From positions 1-49,833 of the forward strand of contig NZ_FMZU01000035.1 of the NCBI RefSeq assembly GCF_900101545.1: DNA of 49,833 nt, written 5' to 3'. The notes beneath the pieces were generated by a model. That model saw nothing but the letters and a program-made list of their open reading frames with translations. It did not search any database and was not told the DNA's origin. The translations under genes were made by a program, and so were the position numbers. Shown here piece after piece: positions 16,530-25,100 of this stretch (position 1 is the stretch's first letter; each line of letters starts with the position of its first letter). Origin of the DNA: Variovorax sp. CF079 (GTDB lineage: Bacteria > Pseudomonadota > Gammaproteobacteria > Burkholderiales > Burkholderiaceae_C).

Positions 16530-17576
16530 ATGAGGCGCAATTTCCTGAGGTCCGCAGCTGCCGCCGGTATCGGCCTGGCCGGCGCCAGCGCATTCGCGCA
16601 ACAGCAATCCGCAGCCCCCGCGGCGGGCGCCGGCCTGCGCGGCAATGCCAGCGACGTCTACGTGATGAACGTCATGGTGTCGGGCGTCGAGTACTGGTTT
16701 CCGGTCTACGAAATGATGAAACAGCTCGGCCGCACGCTGGGCGTTCGCACCCGCTACACCGGCACGCCGGAGTACGACGTCAACAAGCAGCTGGCATCGT
16801 TCGAGCAGGAGCTGGCACGCAAGCCCGCGGGCATCCTGCTGCACCCGATGAACCCCGATCCGTTCATCGAGCCGATCAACCGCGCCGCGGCAATGGGCAT
16901 CCCCGTCGTCACCTTCGCGGCCGACTCGCCGAACTCGAAGCGCACGTCCTTCGTCACCTCGGACAACGACCGCGAGGGCACGCAGGCGGCCGACGCCATC
17001 GCGACCTCGCTCAACGGCAAGGGCGAATACGCAGTGCTGGAGAACCCGGGCCAGGACAACCACGACCGCCGCATCGCGGCCTTCGTGAACCGCATGACGA
17101 CCAAGCACCCGGGCATGAAGCTGGTCGGCCGCGCCGCCAGCAACCAGGACCCGAACAAGGCCTACCAGGCGGTGCTGAGCCTGGCGCAGGCCAATCCGAA
17201 CCTGGGTGCGCTGTTCATGCCCGAAGCCAACTCGGCACTCGGCGCGGCGCAGGCCAAGGTCGAGACCAAGAAGAACATCAAGGTGATGTGCTGCGACGTC
17301 AACGCCAAGATCCTCGACATGATCAAGTCGGGCGACGTGTTCGGCTCCATCAACCCGAACCAGGGCATGCAGGGCTACATGGGGATGATGATGTTGTTCC
17401 TGGCGAAGAACCCGTCGCTCATCGATCCGATGAATGACGCCAAGCGCAACGGCGCCAACCCGATGTCGGTGCCCTTCCTGGACAACGGCCTCGCCGTGGT
17501 CAGCAAGGTGAACGCGGACGACTTCTACTGGGGCAAGTACCTCGCGCGCCGCGGCACCAAGGGAATCGGCGAGTGA
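16530..17576 (+). CDS. Sugar/polyol ABC transporter substrate-binding protein (RbsB type)
   Basis: A 348-residue periplasmic protein. It starts at ATG 16530 behind AAGGAG, with a twin-arginine-like leader (RRNFLRSAAAAGIGLAG) and AFAQQQ cleavage region. The mature part is a type-1 periplasmic-binding fold: PAGILLHPMNPDPFIEPINR, GIPVVTFAADSPNSKRTSFV, and LGALFMPEANSALGAAQAKV. It is the first gene of a tightly coupled operon, overlapping the ATPase by four bases. The polyol or sugar ligand is not readable. Confidence 0.9.
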   Translation: MRRNFLRSAAAAGIGLAGASAFAQQQSAAPAAGAGLRGNASDVYVMNVMVSGVEYWFPVYEMMKQLGRTLGVRTRYTGTPEYDVNKQLASFEQELARKPAGILLHPMNPDPFIEPINRAAAMGIPVVTFAADSPNSKRTSFVTSDNDREGTQAADAIATSLNGKGEYAVLENPGQDNHDRRIAAFVNRMTTKHPGMKLVGRAASNQDPNKAYQAVLSLAQANPNLGALFMPEANSALGAAQAKVETKKNIKVMCCDVNAKILDMIKSGDVFGSINPNQGMQGYMGMMMLFLAKNPSLIDPMNDAKRNGANPMSVPFLDNGLAVVSKVNADDFYWGKYLARRGTKGIGE

Positions 17577-19099
17577 GCGCTGCGGGCTCTTCGCGGCTGC
17601 TCGAACTTCGCGGCATCAGCAAGCGCTTCGGCGCCTCGCGCGCGCTCTCGGGCGTGGACTTCTCGCTGCAGGCCGGCGAGATCCACGCCCTGTGCGGCGA
17701 GAACGGCGCGGGCAAGTCGACGTTGATGAACATCATCGACGGCATCCACCGCCCCGACGAAGGCGACATCGTCCTGAACGGCGAGAAGGTCGTGATCGAC
17801 GGCCCGGCGCATGCGATGCGCCTGGGCATCGGCCTGGTGCACCAGGAGATCGCCCTGTGCGCCGACGCGACCGTGGCCGAGAACATCTTCATGCCGGAGA
17901 TCAACGCCGGCAAGCAGGCGTGGATGAACTACGCCAGCTTCAACGAGCGGGCCGGCAAGGCGCTGCGGCGGCTGGGGCAGGACATCGACCCCGGCGCACT
18001 GGTGCGCGACCTGAGCATCTCGAGCCAGCAACTGGTGGAGATCGCCAAGGCGCTCACGCTGGACTGCAAGGTGCTGATCCTCGACGAGCCCACGGCCGCG
18101 CTGACCGACAACGAGTCGGCTGCGCTCTTCCGCGTGCTGCACGACCTCAAGGCGCAGGACATCGGCATCATCTACATCAGCCATCGCATGGCCGAGATCC
18201 TCACGCACGGCGACCGCGTCACCGTGCTGCGCGACGGGCGCAGCGTGCACTGCGGCCCGCTGGCCGGCATGACGCCGGACGAACTGGTCCGCCGCATGGT
18301 CGGGCGCGACCTCGGCAACTACTACCCGCCCAAGCAGACCGTCACCGGGTCCTCCGAGCCCGTACTCGAAGTGACCGACATCGCCGACGGCGAGCGTGTA
18401 CACGGCGTCTCCTTCGCGCTGAAGCGCGGCGAGATCCTCGGCATCGCCGGGCTGATGGGCGCCGGACGCAGCGAGCTGGCCGAAACCGTGTGCGGCCTGC
18501 GCCTCGCGAAACGCGGCACGGTGCGCCTGTGCGGCAAGGCGCTCACGATCCGCAAGTACAGCGACGCGCTGTGCGAAGGCATCGCCTACCTGAGCGAAGA
18601 CCGCAAGGAAGCCGGCGTGTTCCTCGACCTTCCGATCGCACAGAACGTGTCGTCGATGGCGCTGCGACGCGTCAGCTCCGGCTGGGGGCTGCTGCAGCGC
18701 TCGGCCGAACACCGGCTGGCCCGCGAGCTCGGCGCGAAGCTGAACCTCAAATCGGACGGCGTCGCCATCGAGGTGTCGAGCCTCTCGGGCGGCAACCAGC
18801 AGAAGGTGGCAATCGCAAAGCTGCTCGCCACCAAGCCGGTGGTGCTGCTGATGGACGAGCCGACACGCGGCGTCGATGTCGGCGCCAAGTCCGAGATCCA
18901 CCACATCCTGCGCGAGCTCGCGAACCAGGGCGTGGGCATCATCGTGATCTCTTCGGAGCTGCCCGAGATCATCGGGTTGTGCGACCGGGCCCTGGTGATC
19001 CGCGACGGCAAGCTGGCGGGCGAATTGAAACCGAACGAAATGACGGAGGAAGCCCTGCTGCGGCTCGCCTCCGGACTCTGCGAACAGGAGATGGCATGA
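17573..19099 (+). CDS. Sugar ABC transporter ATP-binding protein, dual ATPase (RbsA/MglA type)
   Basis: A 508-residue protein with two ABC domains. Domain 1 has Walker A GENGAGKST at residues 42-50 and Walker B VLILDEPTAAL. Its signature is degenerate (LSISSQQ). Domain 2 has the degenerate Walker A typical of this class (GLMGAGRSEL), a proper LSGGNQQKV signature and VVLLMDEPTRGVDVG. It starts at GTG 17573 inside the substrate-binding gene stop. It powers import with the RbsC-type permease that follows. Confidence 0.93.
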   Translation: MSAAGSSRLLELRGISKRFGASRALSGVDFSLQAGEIHALCGENGAGKSTLMNIIDGIHRPDEGDIVLNGEKVVIDGPAHAMRLGIGLVHQEIALCADATVAENIFMPEINAGKQAWMNYASFNERAGKALRRLGQDIDPGALVRDLSISSQQLVEIAKALTLDCKVLILDEPTAALTDNESAALFRVLHDLKAQDIGIIYISHRMAEILTHGDRVTVLRDGRSVHCGPLAGMTPDELVRRMVGRDLGNYYPPKQTVTGSSEPVLEVTDIADGERVHGVSFALKRGEILGIAGLMGAGRSELAETVCGLRLAKRGTVRLCGKALTIRKYSDALCEGIAYLSEDRKEAGVFLDLPIAQNVSSMALRRVSSGWGLLQRSAEHRLARELGAKLNLKSDGVAIEVSSLSGGNQQKVAIAKLLATKPVVLLMDEPTRGVDVGAKSEIHHILRELANQGVGIIVISSELPEIIGLCDRALVIRDGKLAGELKPNEMTEEALLRLASGLCEQEMA

Positions 19100-20127
19100 A
19101 CTTTCCATCGAGACTCGGCGCGGGGGGCACGGCATTGGCCGGCGTTCAACCCCGTCGAACAGGAGACCCGGTGAAGCTGCCGAACAAACTGACGAGCATG
19201 CGCGAAGCAGGGCTTCTTCTGATCATCGCGGTGCTGTGCGTGGCGATGAGCTTCGCATCGCCCTACTTCCTCACCTGGGACAACGTGCGCGCGATGCTGC
19301 TGTCCTTCTCCATCGAAGGCATCGTGGTGGTCGGCATGACGATCCTGCTGATCGTCGGCGGGATCGACCTCTCGGTCGGCTCGGTCGTCTGCTTCGCGAT
19401 GGTGGTGACGGGCAAGCTCTTCCTGATGGGCGTCGACCCGTGGGTCGCGAGCCTGGTGGCCATCGGCGCGAGCGGGCTGATCGGCGCCATGATCGGCGGC
19501 TGCGTGACGCGCATCGGGCTCAATCACTTCATCGCCTCGCTGGCCTTCATGGTGATCGTGCGCGGGCTGTGCCTCGCGCTCACGCAGGGCACGCCGCAAT
19601 CGCTGTTCTCGCTGCCGGGCGAGTTCAAGTTCATCGGGCAGGGCACGCTCTTCGGCATTCCGGCGGTAATCCTGATCTTCCTCTTGATCGTGGTGGTGAG
19701 CGACTTCGTGCTGCGCCGCTCGACGCTGCTGCGCCGGGTGTTCTACACGGGCAGCAACGAGAAGGCCGCGCTGTACTCGGGCATCCGCGTCGGACGCGTG
19801 AAGTTCTGGGTCACGGTGCTGTGCTCGGCATCGGCAGGCCTGGCCGGCGTGATCTACACGGCCCGCTTCGGCGCCGCCACGCCGACCTTCGGCATGGGCA
19901 TGGAGCTCAACGTGATCGCCGCCGCAGTGATCGGCGGCGCCAGTCTCAAGGGCGGCTCCGGCACGGTGCTGGGCGCGGTGCTCGGCCTCGCACTGCTGTC
20001 GGTGGTGACCAGCTCGCTGATCCTGCTCGACGTGTCTCCCTACTGGCAGGACGTCATCAAGGGCCTGATCCTGCTCGCCGCCGTGACCATCGACCACCTC
20101 CTGAACACGAGAAAGACAACGCGATGA
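19096..20127 (+). CDS. Sugar ABC transporter permease (RbsC type)
   Basis: An inner-membrane permease of 343 residues from ATG 19096, which overlaps the ATPase stop by four bases, or 318 from GTG 19171. Both starts have AGGAG five to six bases upstream. Hydrophobic segments begin at EAGLLLIIAVLCVAMSFA and include VVGMTILLIVGGIDLSVGS, the family hallmark. The cytoplasmic-loop sequence YSGIRVGRVKFWV is also typical. The region between the two candidate starts has no membrane segment, so GTG 19171 is quite possible. Its last codons overlap the aldo/keto reductase start. Confidence 0.9.
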   Translation: MNFPSRLGAGGTALAGVQPRRTGDPVKLPNKLTSMREAGLLLIIAVLCVAMSFASPYFLTWDNVRAMLLSFSIEGIVVVGMTILLIVGGIDLSVGSVVCFAMVVTGKLFLMGVDPWVASLVAIGASGLIGAMIGGCVTRIGLNHFIASLAFMVIVRGLCLALTQGTPQSLFSLPGEFKFIGQGTLFGIPAVILIFLLIVVVSDFVLRRSTLLRRVFYTGSNEKAALYSGIRVGRVKFWVTVLCSASAGLAGVIYTARFGAATPTFGMGMELNVIAAAVIGGASLKGGSGTVLGAVLGLALLSVVTSSLILLDVSPYWQDVIKGLILLAAVTIDHLLNTRKTTR

Positions 20128-21104
20128 AGAAGACAACGCTGGGTCCTTCCGGCATCGAATGCTCGGCCATCGGACTGGGCACCTGGGCCATGGGCGGATG
20201 GATGTGGGGCGGCGGCGACAACGCGGCCGCCGTCCATGCGATCCAGGCTTCGCTGGACGCGGGCGTGAACCTGATCGACACCGCGCCGGCCTACGGCCTC
20301 GGCCGCTCCGAAAGCATCGTTGGCACCGCGCTCAAGGGGCGCCGCCACGGGGCCGTGATCGCGACCAAGTGCGGCCTGGTCTGGCACACCCAGAAGGGAA
20401 CGCACTTCTTCGAGGAAGACGGCCACCCGGTGTACCGCTACCTCGGCCGCGAATCGATCTCCCATGAAGCCGAAGAAAGCCTGAAGCGGCTGCAGACCGA
20501 CTACATCGACCTCTACATCACGCACTGGCAGGACAGCACCACGCCCGTGGTCGAAACCATGGACGCGCTGCTCAAGCTCAAGAAGCAGGGAAAGATCCGC
20601 GCCATCGGCGTCAGCAACGTGAGCCCCGAAACGCTCGCCGAGTACCTGCGCTACGGCCCGGTCGATGCGGCGCAGGAGCGCTACAGCCTGATCGACCGCG
20701 AGATCGAGACCACGCTGGCACCGCTGTGCAGCGAGCACAACGTCGCGGTGCTGGGCTACTCGTCGCTGGCGCTTGGTTTGCTCGCCGGCCCCATCGATCC
20801 CGAACGCGAGTTCAAGGGCGACGACCAGCGCGCGACCAACCCGCGCTTCAACGAGGCCAACCGCTCCAAGCTCAAGGCCTTCTTCGAGGAGCTCGACCCG
20901 CTGCGCGCGCGGCTCGGCTGCTCGTTCGGCCAGCTGATGATCGCCTGGACCATCGCGCGCGGCACCGTCTCGGTGGCCCTGTGCGGCGCGCGCGTGCGCC
21001 AGCAGGCGATTGAAAACGCCGGCGCCGGCTCGCTCGAACTGGGCGACGACGCCCTGCGCCTGATCGACGCCGCGGCGAAACGCCACCTGGTCGCGCTCGC
21101 CTGA
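20124..21104 (+). CDS. Aldo/keto reductase
   Basis: A 326-residue NAD(P)H-dependent oxidoreductase of the TIM-barrel AKR family. DAGVNLIDTAPAYGLGRSE contains the catalytic Asp and Tyr. ATKCGL has the Lys, and YIDLYITHWQD the His. GVSNVSPETLAEY and YSLIDREIE follow as usual. It starts at ATG 20124 inside the permease stop (four-base overlap). In this operon it probably interconverts a polyol and an aldose or ketose before phosphorylation. Confidence 0.88.
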   Translation: MKKTTLGPSGIECSAIGLGTWAMGGWMWGGGDNAAAVHAIQASLDAGVNLIDTAPAYGLGRSESIVGTALKGRRHGAVIATKCGLVWHTQKGTHFFEEDGHPVYRYLGRESISHEAEESLKRLQTDYIDLYITHWQDSTTPVVETMDALLKLKKQGKIRAIGVSNVSPETLAEYLRYGPVDAAQERYSLIDREIETTLAPLCSEHNVAVLGYSSLALGLLAGPIDPEREFKGDDQRATNPRFNEANRSKLKAFFEELDPLRARLGCSFGQLMIAWTIARGTVSVALCGARVRQQAIENAGAGSLELGDDALRLIDAAAKRHLVALA

Positions 21105-21147
21105 CACCCTCCTCACTTCATTTCTGCCAACAAGGAGTTCTTTCCCC

Positions 21148-22005
21148 ATGTCGAAGGACAAAGACGCGCGGCTCAACCGGCTGCTGAACAACGGCCGCTG
21201 CCTGGACATCGCACTCGACCACGGGGTGTGCAACGAGCCCTCGTTCCTCAACGGCCTGGAGGACATGCCCCAGGTCATGGACAAGCTCGTGGCCGCCGCG
21301 CCCGATGCGATCCAGCTCAACTACGGCCAGGCCGACCTGCTGCAGGACCGCCCGGGAAGCAACAAGCCCGCGCTCGTGATGCGGCTGGACATGGGCAACC
21401 CCTACAACGCCACCGCGCACCGCGTGATGTGGGCCGTGCTGCAGAACGAGAAGGACCCGGTACTGCCAGCCATCCAGCGCGACGCGGCCTGCGTGGTCGT
21501 CAACCTGTTCATGCTGCCGAACGAGCCCGAACTGTTCCGCCAGTGCGTACAGAACATTGCGCGCGTGCGCGCCGACTGCGACCGCTACGGCATGCCGCTG
21601 ATGATCGAGCCGCTGGCGATGCGCCCGCACAGCGACCAGGGCGGCTACATGGTCGACGGCGACGCCGAGAAGATCGTCACGCTGGTGCGCCTCGCGCGCG
21701 AGATGGGCGCCGACATCGTCAAGGCCGACCCGACCAGCGCCCCCCCGGATTTCCATCGCGTGGTGCAGGCCGCGCGCTGCCCCGTGCTCGTGCGCGGCGG
21801 CGGGCGCGAAGACCTGCGGCAGGTGTTCGCGCGTTCGCGCGTGCTGATGGACCAGGGCGCCGTCGGCATGGTCTATGGACGCAACGTGTACCAGCACGCC
21901 AATCCGTCAGCGGTGGTCAGTGCGCTGATGGCCATGATCCACCGCGGCGCGAGCGCCGAGGCGGCCTGGGACATCTACGAATCGGGCGGCGTGTCCCAAG
22001 AGTGA
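21148..22005 (+). CDS. Class I aldolase (DeoC/LacD/FbaB-like family)
   Basis: A 285-residue TIM-barrel aldolase. LDIALDHGVCNEPS is the usual N-terminal strand of DhnA-type class I aldolases. K192 in ADIVKADPTS is the expected Schiff-base lysine. PVLVRGGGRED and GAVGMVYGRNVYQH form the phosphate-binding end, suggesting a phosphorylated substrate. It is the last gene of the transport operon, 43 bases after the reductase. With kinase and FAD dehydrogenase it would complete a pathway that splits a ketose phosphate. The exact products are not assigned. Confidence 0.8.
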   Translation: MSKDKDARLNRLLNNGRCLDIALDHGVCNEPSFLNGLEDMPQVMDKLVAAAPDAIQLNYGQADLLQDRPGSNKPALVMRLDMGNPYNATAHRVMWAVLQNEKDPVLPAIQRDAACVVVNLFMLPNEPELFRQCVQNIARVRADCDRYGMPLMIEPLAMRPHSDQGGYMVDGDAEKIVTLVRLAREMGADIVKADPTSAPPDFHRVVQAARCPVLVRGGGREDLRQVFARSRVLMDQGAVGMVYGRNVYQHANPSAVVSALMAMIHRGASAEAAWDIYESGGVSQE

Positions 22006-22157
22006 GCCCGAAAGCAAAGTAGCGCTGGCCGCTTTGCGCGGAGGCGAAAAGCCGGCTCGAGAAGGCAATGATCATTCTCGACAGCGCGAGCGCAGTTGAT
22101 CGAGACGAAGTTGATTGAAGAACGGGTGTCGACGGCGCAAGAAGAAATGGGGCAAGA

Positions 22158-25100
22158 ATGAAGATCCGACAGTTGACCTTGGTGATCCTGCTGGTGTTTG
22201 TAAGCCTGCTCACCCATGCCGGCATCACCGGTACGAATCCGGTGACGACGGTCGCCAACATGGCGTCTGGCGCACTGACAGCCTTCACTGATCTCGCCAA
22301 TCAGCTCGACAGGGCCTCTCCCCAGATCCCCCAGGGGCCTGGTCTTGGCAACCCTTCCTTCAAGAAGGAGGAGCTGTTCAAGCCGCTTTACATGGTCCGG
22401 GATGGTGAAGGCGGAGATGTGCCCAACAAGTACAAGACGGCAAAGCGTTTCGGCACCAACGTGGGCCTGATGCTCAATGGCTACTTCGTCACCATGTTCA
22501 CGCCTGACAGCGGGGGTGGGCCAGGGGGATTTCTGGTCTATGACGTCTCGGACCCGCAGAAGATCAAGCTGAAGAAGAAGATCTATGAACCGGAGGGTAA
22601 GACCAGCCAGTTCCGGGAGTCGCACGCGATCGGCACCTCGACCATCAAGGGCAAGGTGTACGTCGTCGTCCCGAGCATCAAGGGCATCGAGTTCTGGGAT
22701 TTCACGGACATCGAAGATATCAAGCCGACCAAGCGCCTCGAACTCAAGGGCGTGAATGCCGGGGACTACTTCGATGTGAGCTGGCAACTCTGGTGGCAGG
22801 CCCCCTATGTGTATGTCGCGTCATCGGACGATGGGATCCACATCATCGATGCGAGTGATCCGGCCAATCCCAAGTACGCCGATCGAGGCCAAGACCGTCC
22901 CAATCCTGTACCTACGAGCGAACTGGGAAGCTTCAATGTGGGGCCGATCTTCACCATGGGCAATCACATGGTGATCACTTCCATGGAGGCGACCGACAAG
23001 GGCATATCCAGCCTGGACATCTCCGACCCGCTGAATCCCCGGCTGCTCGCTACGAAAGGAGCGCTGCCCTTCTACTACGCGACCTGCTTCGATGGCGTCA
23101 AGGTCCATGGCTCCATGCGCAACGATGGCGCCAAGATGCACACCCTTGATATCAGTGATCGCAACAACATCGTTCTCGAGAACAGCGCGCTGGTCATCAA
23201 TCAGCAGTTGTATTGCGCTACGCAGGACGACTACGTGATGCAGGGAGCGCAACACTATATTCACAAGATCGATGTCCGCGACCCCAAGAACTACAAGGAG
23301 GTTGGTTCTGGAAGCCTGTTCGAGGACAAGACGGAGCGAGACCACTCAGACCATGGCCAGGTGACTTTCCTGGGGAACCTGGTGTATGTCGGCAACGACC
23401 ATGGCAACGGTAGCGGCTTCGTGCCGCATGCGACAGGCCCCGATACGACAGCGCCAAAGGTACGTCAGATCTCGCCACGCGCCGACGAGAAGAACACAGC
23501 GCTGACTACGCGTATCGGCATAGCGCTGACTGACAACATCCGGCCCGAGACCGTAAACGCTCAAAACTTCATTGTCCGTGTCAAACCGGCCAAGCCCTCT
23601 GTCGGGAATAGCCCGGCGATAGAAGGCTTCTACAGTGCCCAGCTCGGCATCATCAACTTCTCGCCCAGGGAGCCGCTCAGCCTGGAAACGACCTACGAGG
23701 TGGTACTCAGGAAAGGCGGGTTGAAGGACTATGCCGGGAACGCCTTGGTGGAAGACTACACCTTCAGTTTTACGACCCGCAATGCGGTCGATGCAGGGAT
23801 GGTCAACCACTGGCCGCTCAATGGGAGCTTGGACGACACCATCGGGAAGAACAACGGCATCCCCACGAGTGGCGAGGATGTCTATGGACGCATTGGTATG
23901 GATTTCAGTTCGCGCGCCGGCGGCATCCCGCTGCAAAGCGACTCTGCGGCCACAACCCTCGGTGGAACCGCCTCGGTGAGCTTTTACATGAAGACCTCGC
24001 AGAAAGGAGTCGACAGCCAATGGCTGGCGCCGGGCATCTTCGGGCGCGACCAAGCGGCTGCCGACAATGATGTTTTCTGGGGTTGGATTGACAGCAAGGG
24101 CGACCTGAGGCTGACGGTGGGTAACTACTCGCAGACCAATCCGGGTGTCAAGTCGGGGTCACCGATCAATGACGGCAAGTGGCATCACGTGATCATGACT
24201 CGCGATTCCAGCTCCGGCGCGATGACCATGTTTGTCGACGGTACCAAGTTCACCGGAAGTGGGATCAAGGGTGCGATGGGGCTGCAGAACAAGTTCAAGT
24301 TTCTAGGTCAACTTCAAGACAGTCCGGACTGGTTCAAGGGTGAGCTTGCTGATGTGCGTGTCTACGACCGGGTGCTGACCGACGACGAGGTCAAGAAGAT
24401 GAACGAGCAGGTCGTGATCGGACAATTGGGGATGAAACCCGTGCTCTATGGCAATGAAGTGGCGTTCGATCCTCCGTTGATGGGGGGCAAGGGTGCGCGG
24501 TACAGCTGGCGCTTCGACGATGGGCAAAGTACGCCGTTCTCCAGCGATCCGAAGTACACGCGCTTGTTCAATCGGCCCGGACACTACAGCGTGATCTTGA
24601 CCGTTAAACAGAGTGATGGGGTGGAAGTTCGGTACAGTTTCGTGTTGGCTGTGACTGCTCCTTTGACTGCCAATGCACCCGTGCACAGCACCAACATCAC
24701 GGGCCGCGGAGCCTACATCTACAGCGTCAATTCCGACAGCGGAACAGTGGCGGCGGTGGATGCGCGAGATCCCCGGAAGCTCGTCAAGAAGTGGGAGACC
24801 CGCGTCGGGGAGGAGCCGCGTACTGTGGCTGTGGGGCCGGATGGACGCGTCTGGGTGGCGGTTCAGGGCGAAGACAAGCTGGTCGCACTGGATGCGGTGA
24901 CCGGTGCAGTTTCAACTACCGTCGCGTTGGACTACGGCAGCGGGCCGCATAGCGTGGTATTCGCGCCGGGCGGCGTAATGGGGTTGCTGACATTGGAGAG
25001 CAAGTCCAAGCTCATCAGCTTTGATCCGACAACAGGTGAGAGGCGCAGCTCCCTCGATCTACCACCCGGCGGCGGCCGCGGCATCGCTGTGACGGGGGAC

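Larger units (their letters stand above)
13600..16690. repeat. Diverged duplicated segment, right copy
   Basis: This is the counterpart of 7600-11831, shorter because most of the kinase is deleted. The repeat begins within about 20 bases of the GMC oxidoreductase stop codon and merges on the right into the intact transporter operon. Confidence 0.8.

Noticed and set aside
17692..19095. An open frame running into the permease from within the ATPase gene
   Set aside because: The part before 19096 is an out-of-frame reading of the ATPase; only the section from 19096 or 19171 is the permease.
17525..19135. A 536-codon minus-strand frame opposite the ABC ATPase
   Set aside because: It is a shadow of the dual-ATPase gene with no domain, signal or ribosome-binding site.
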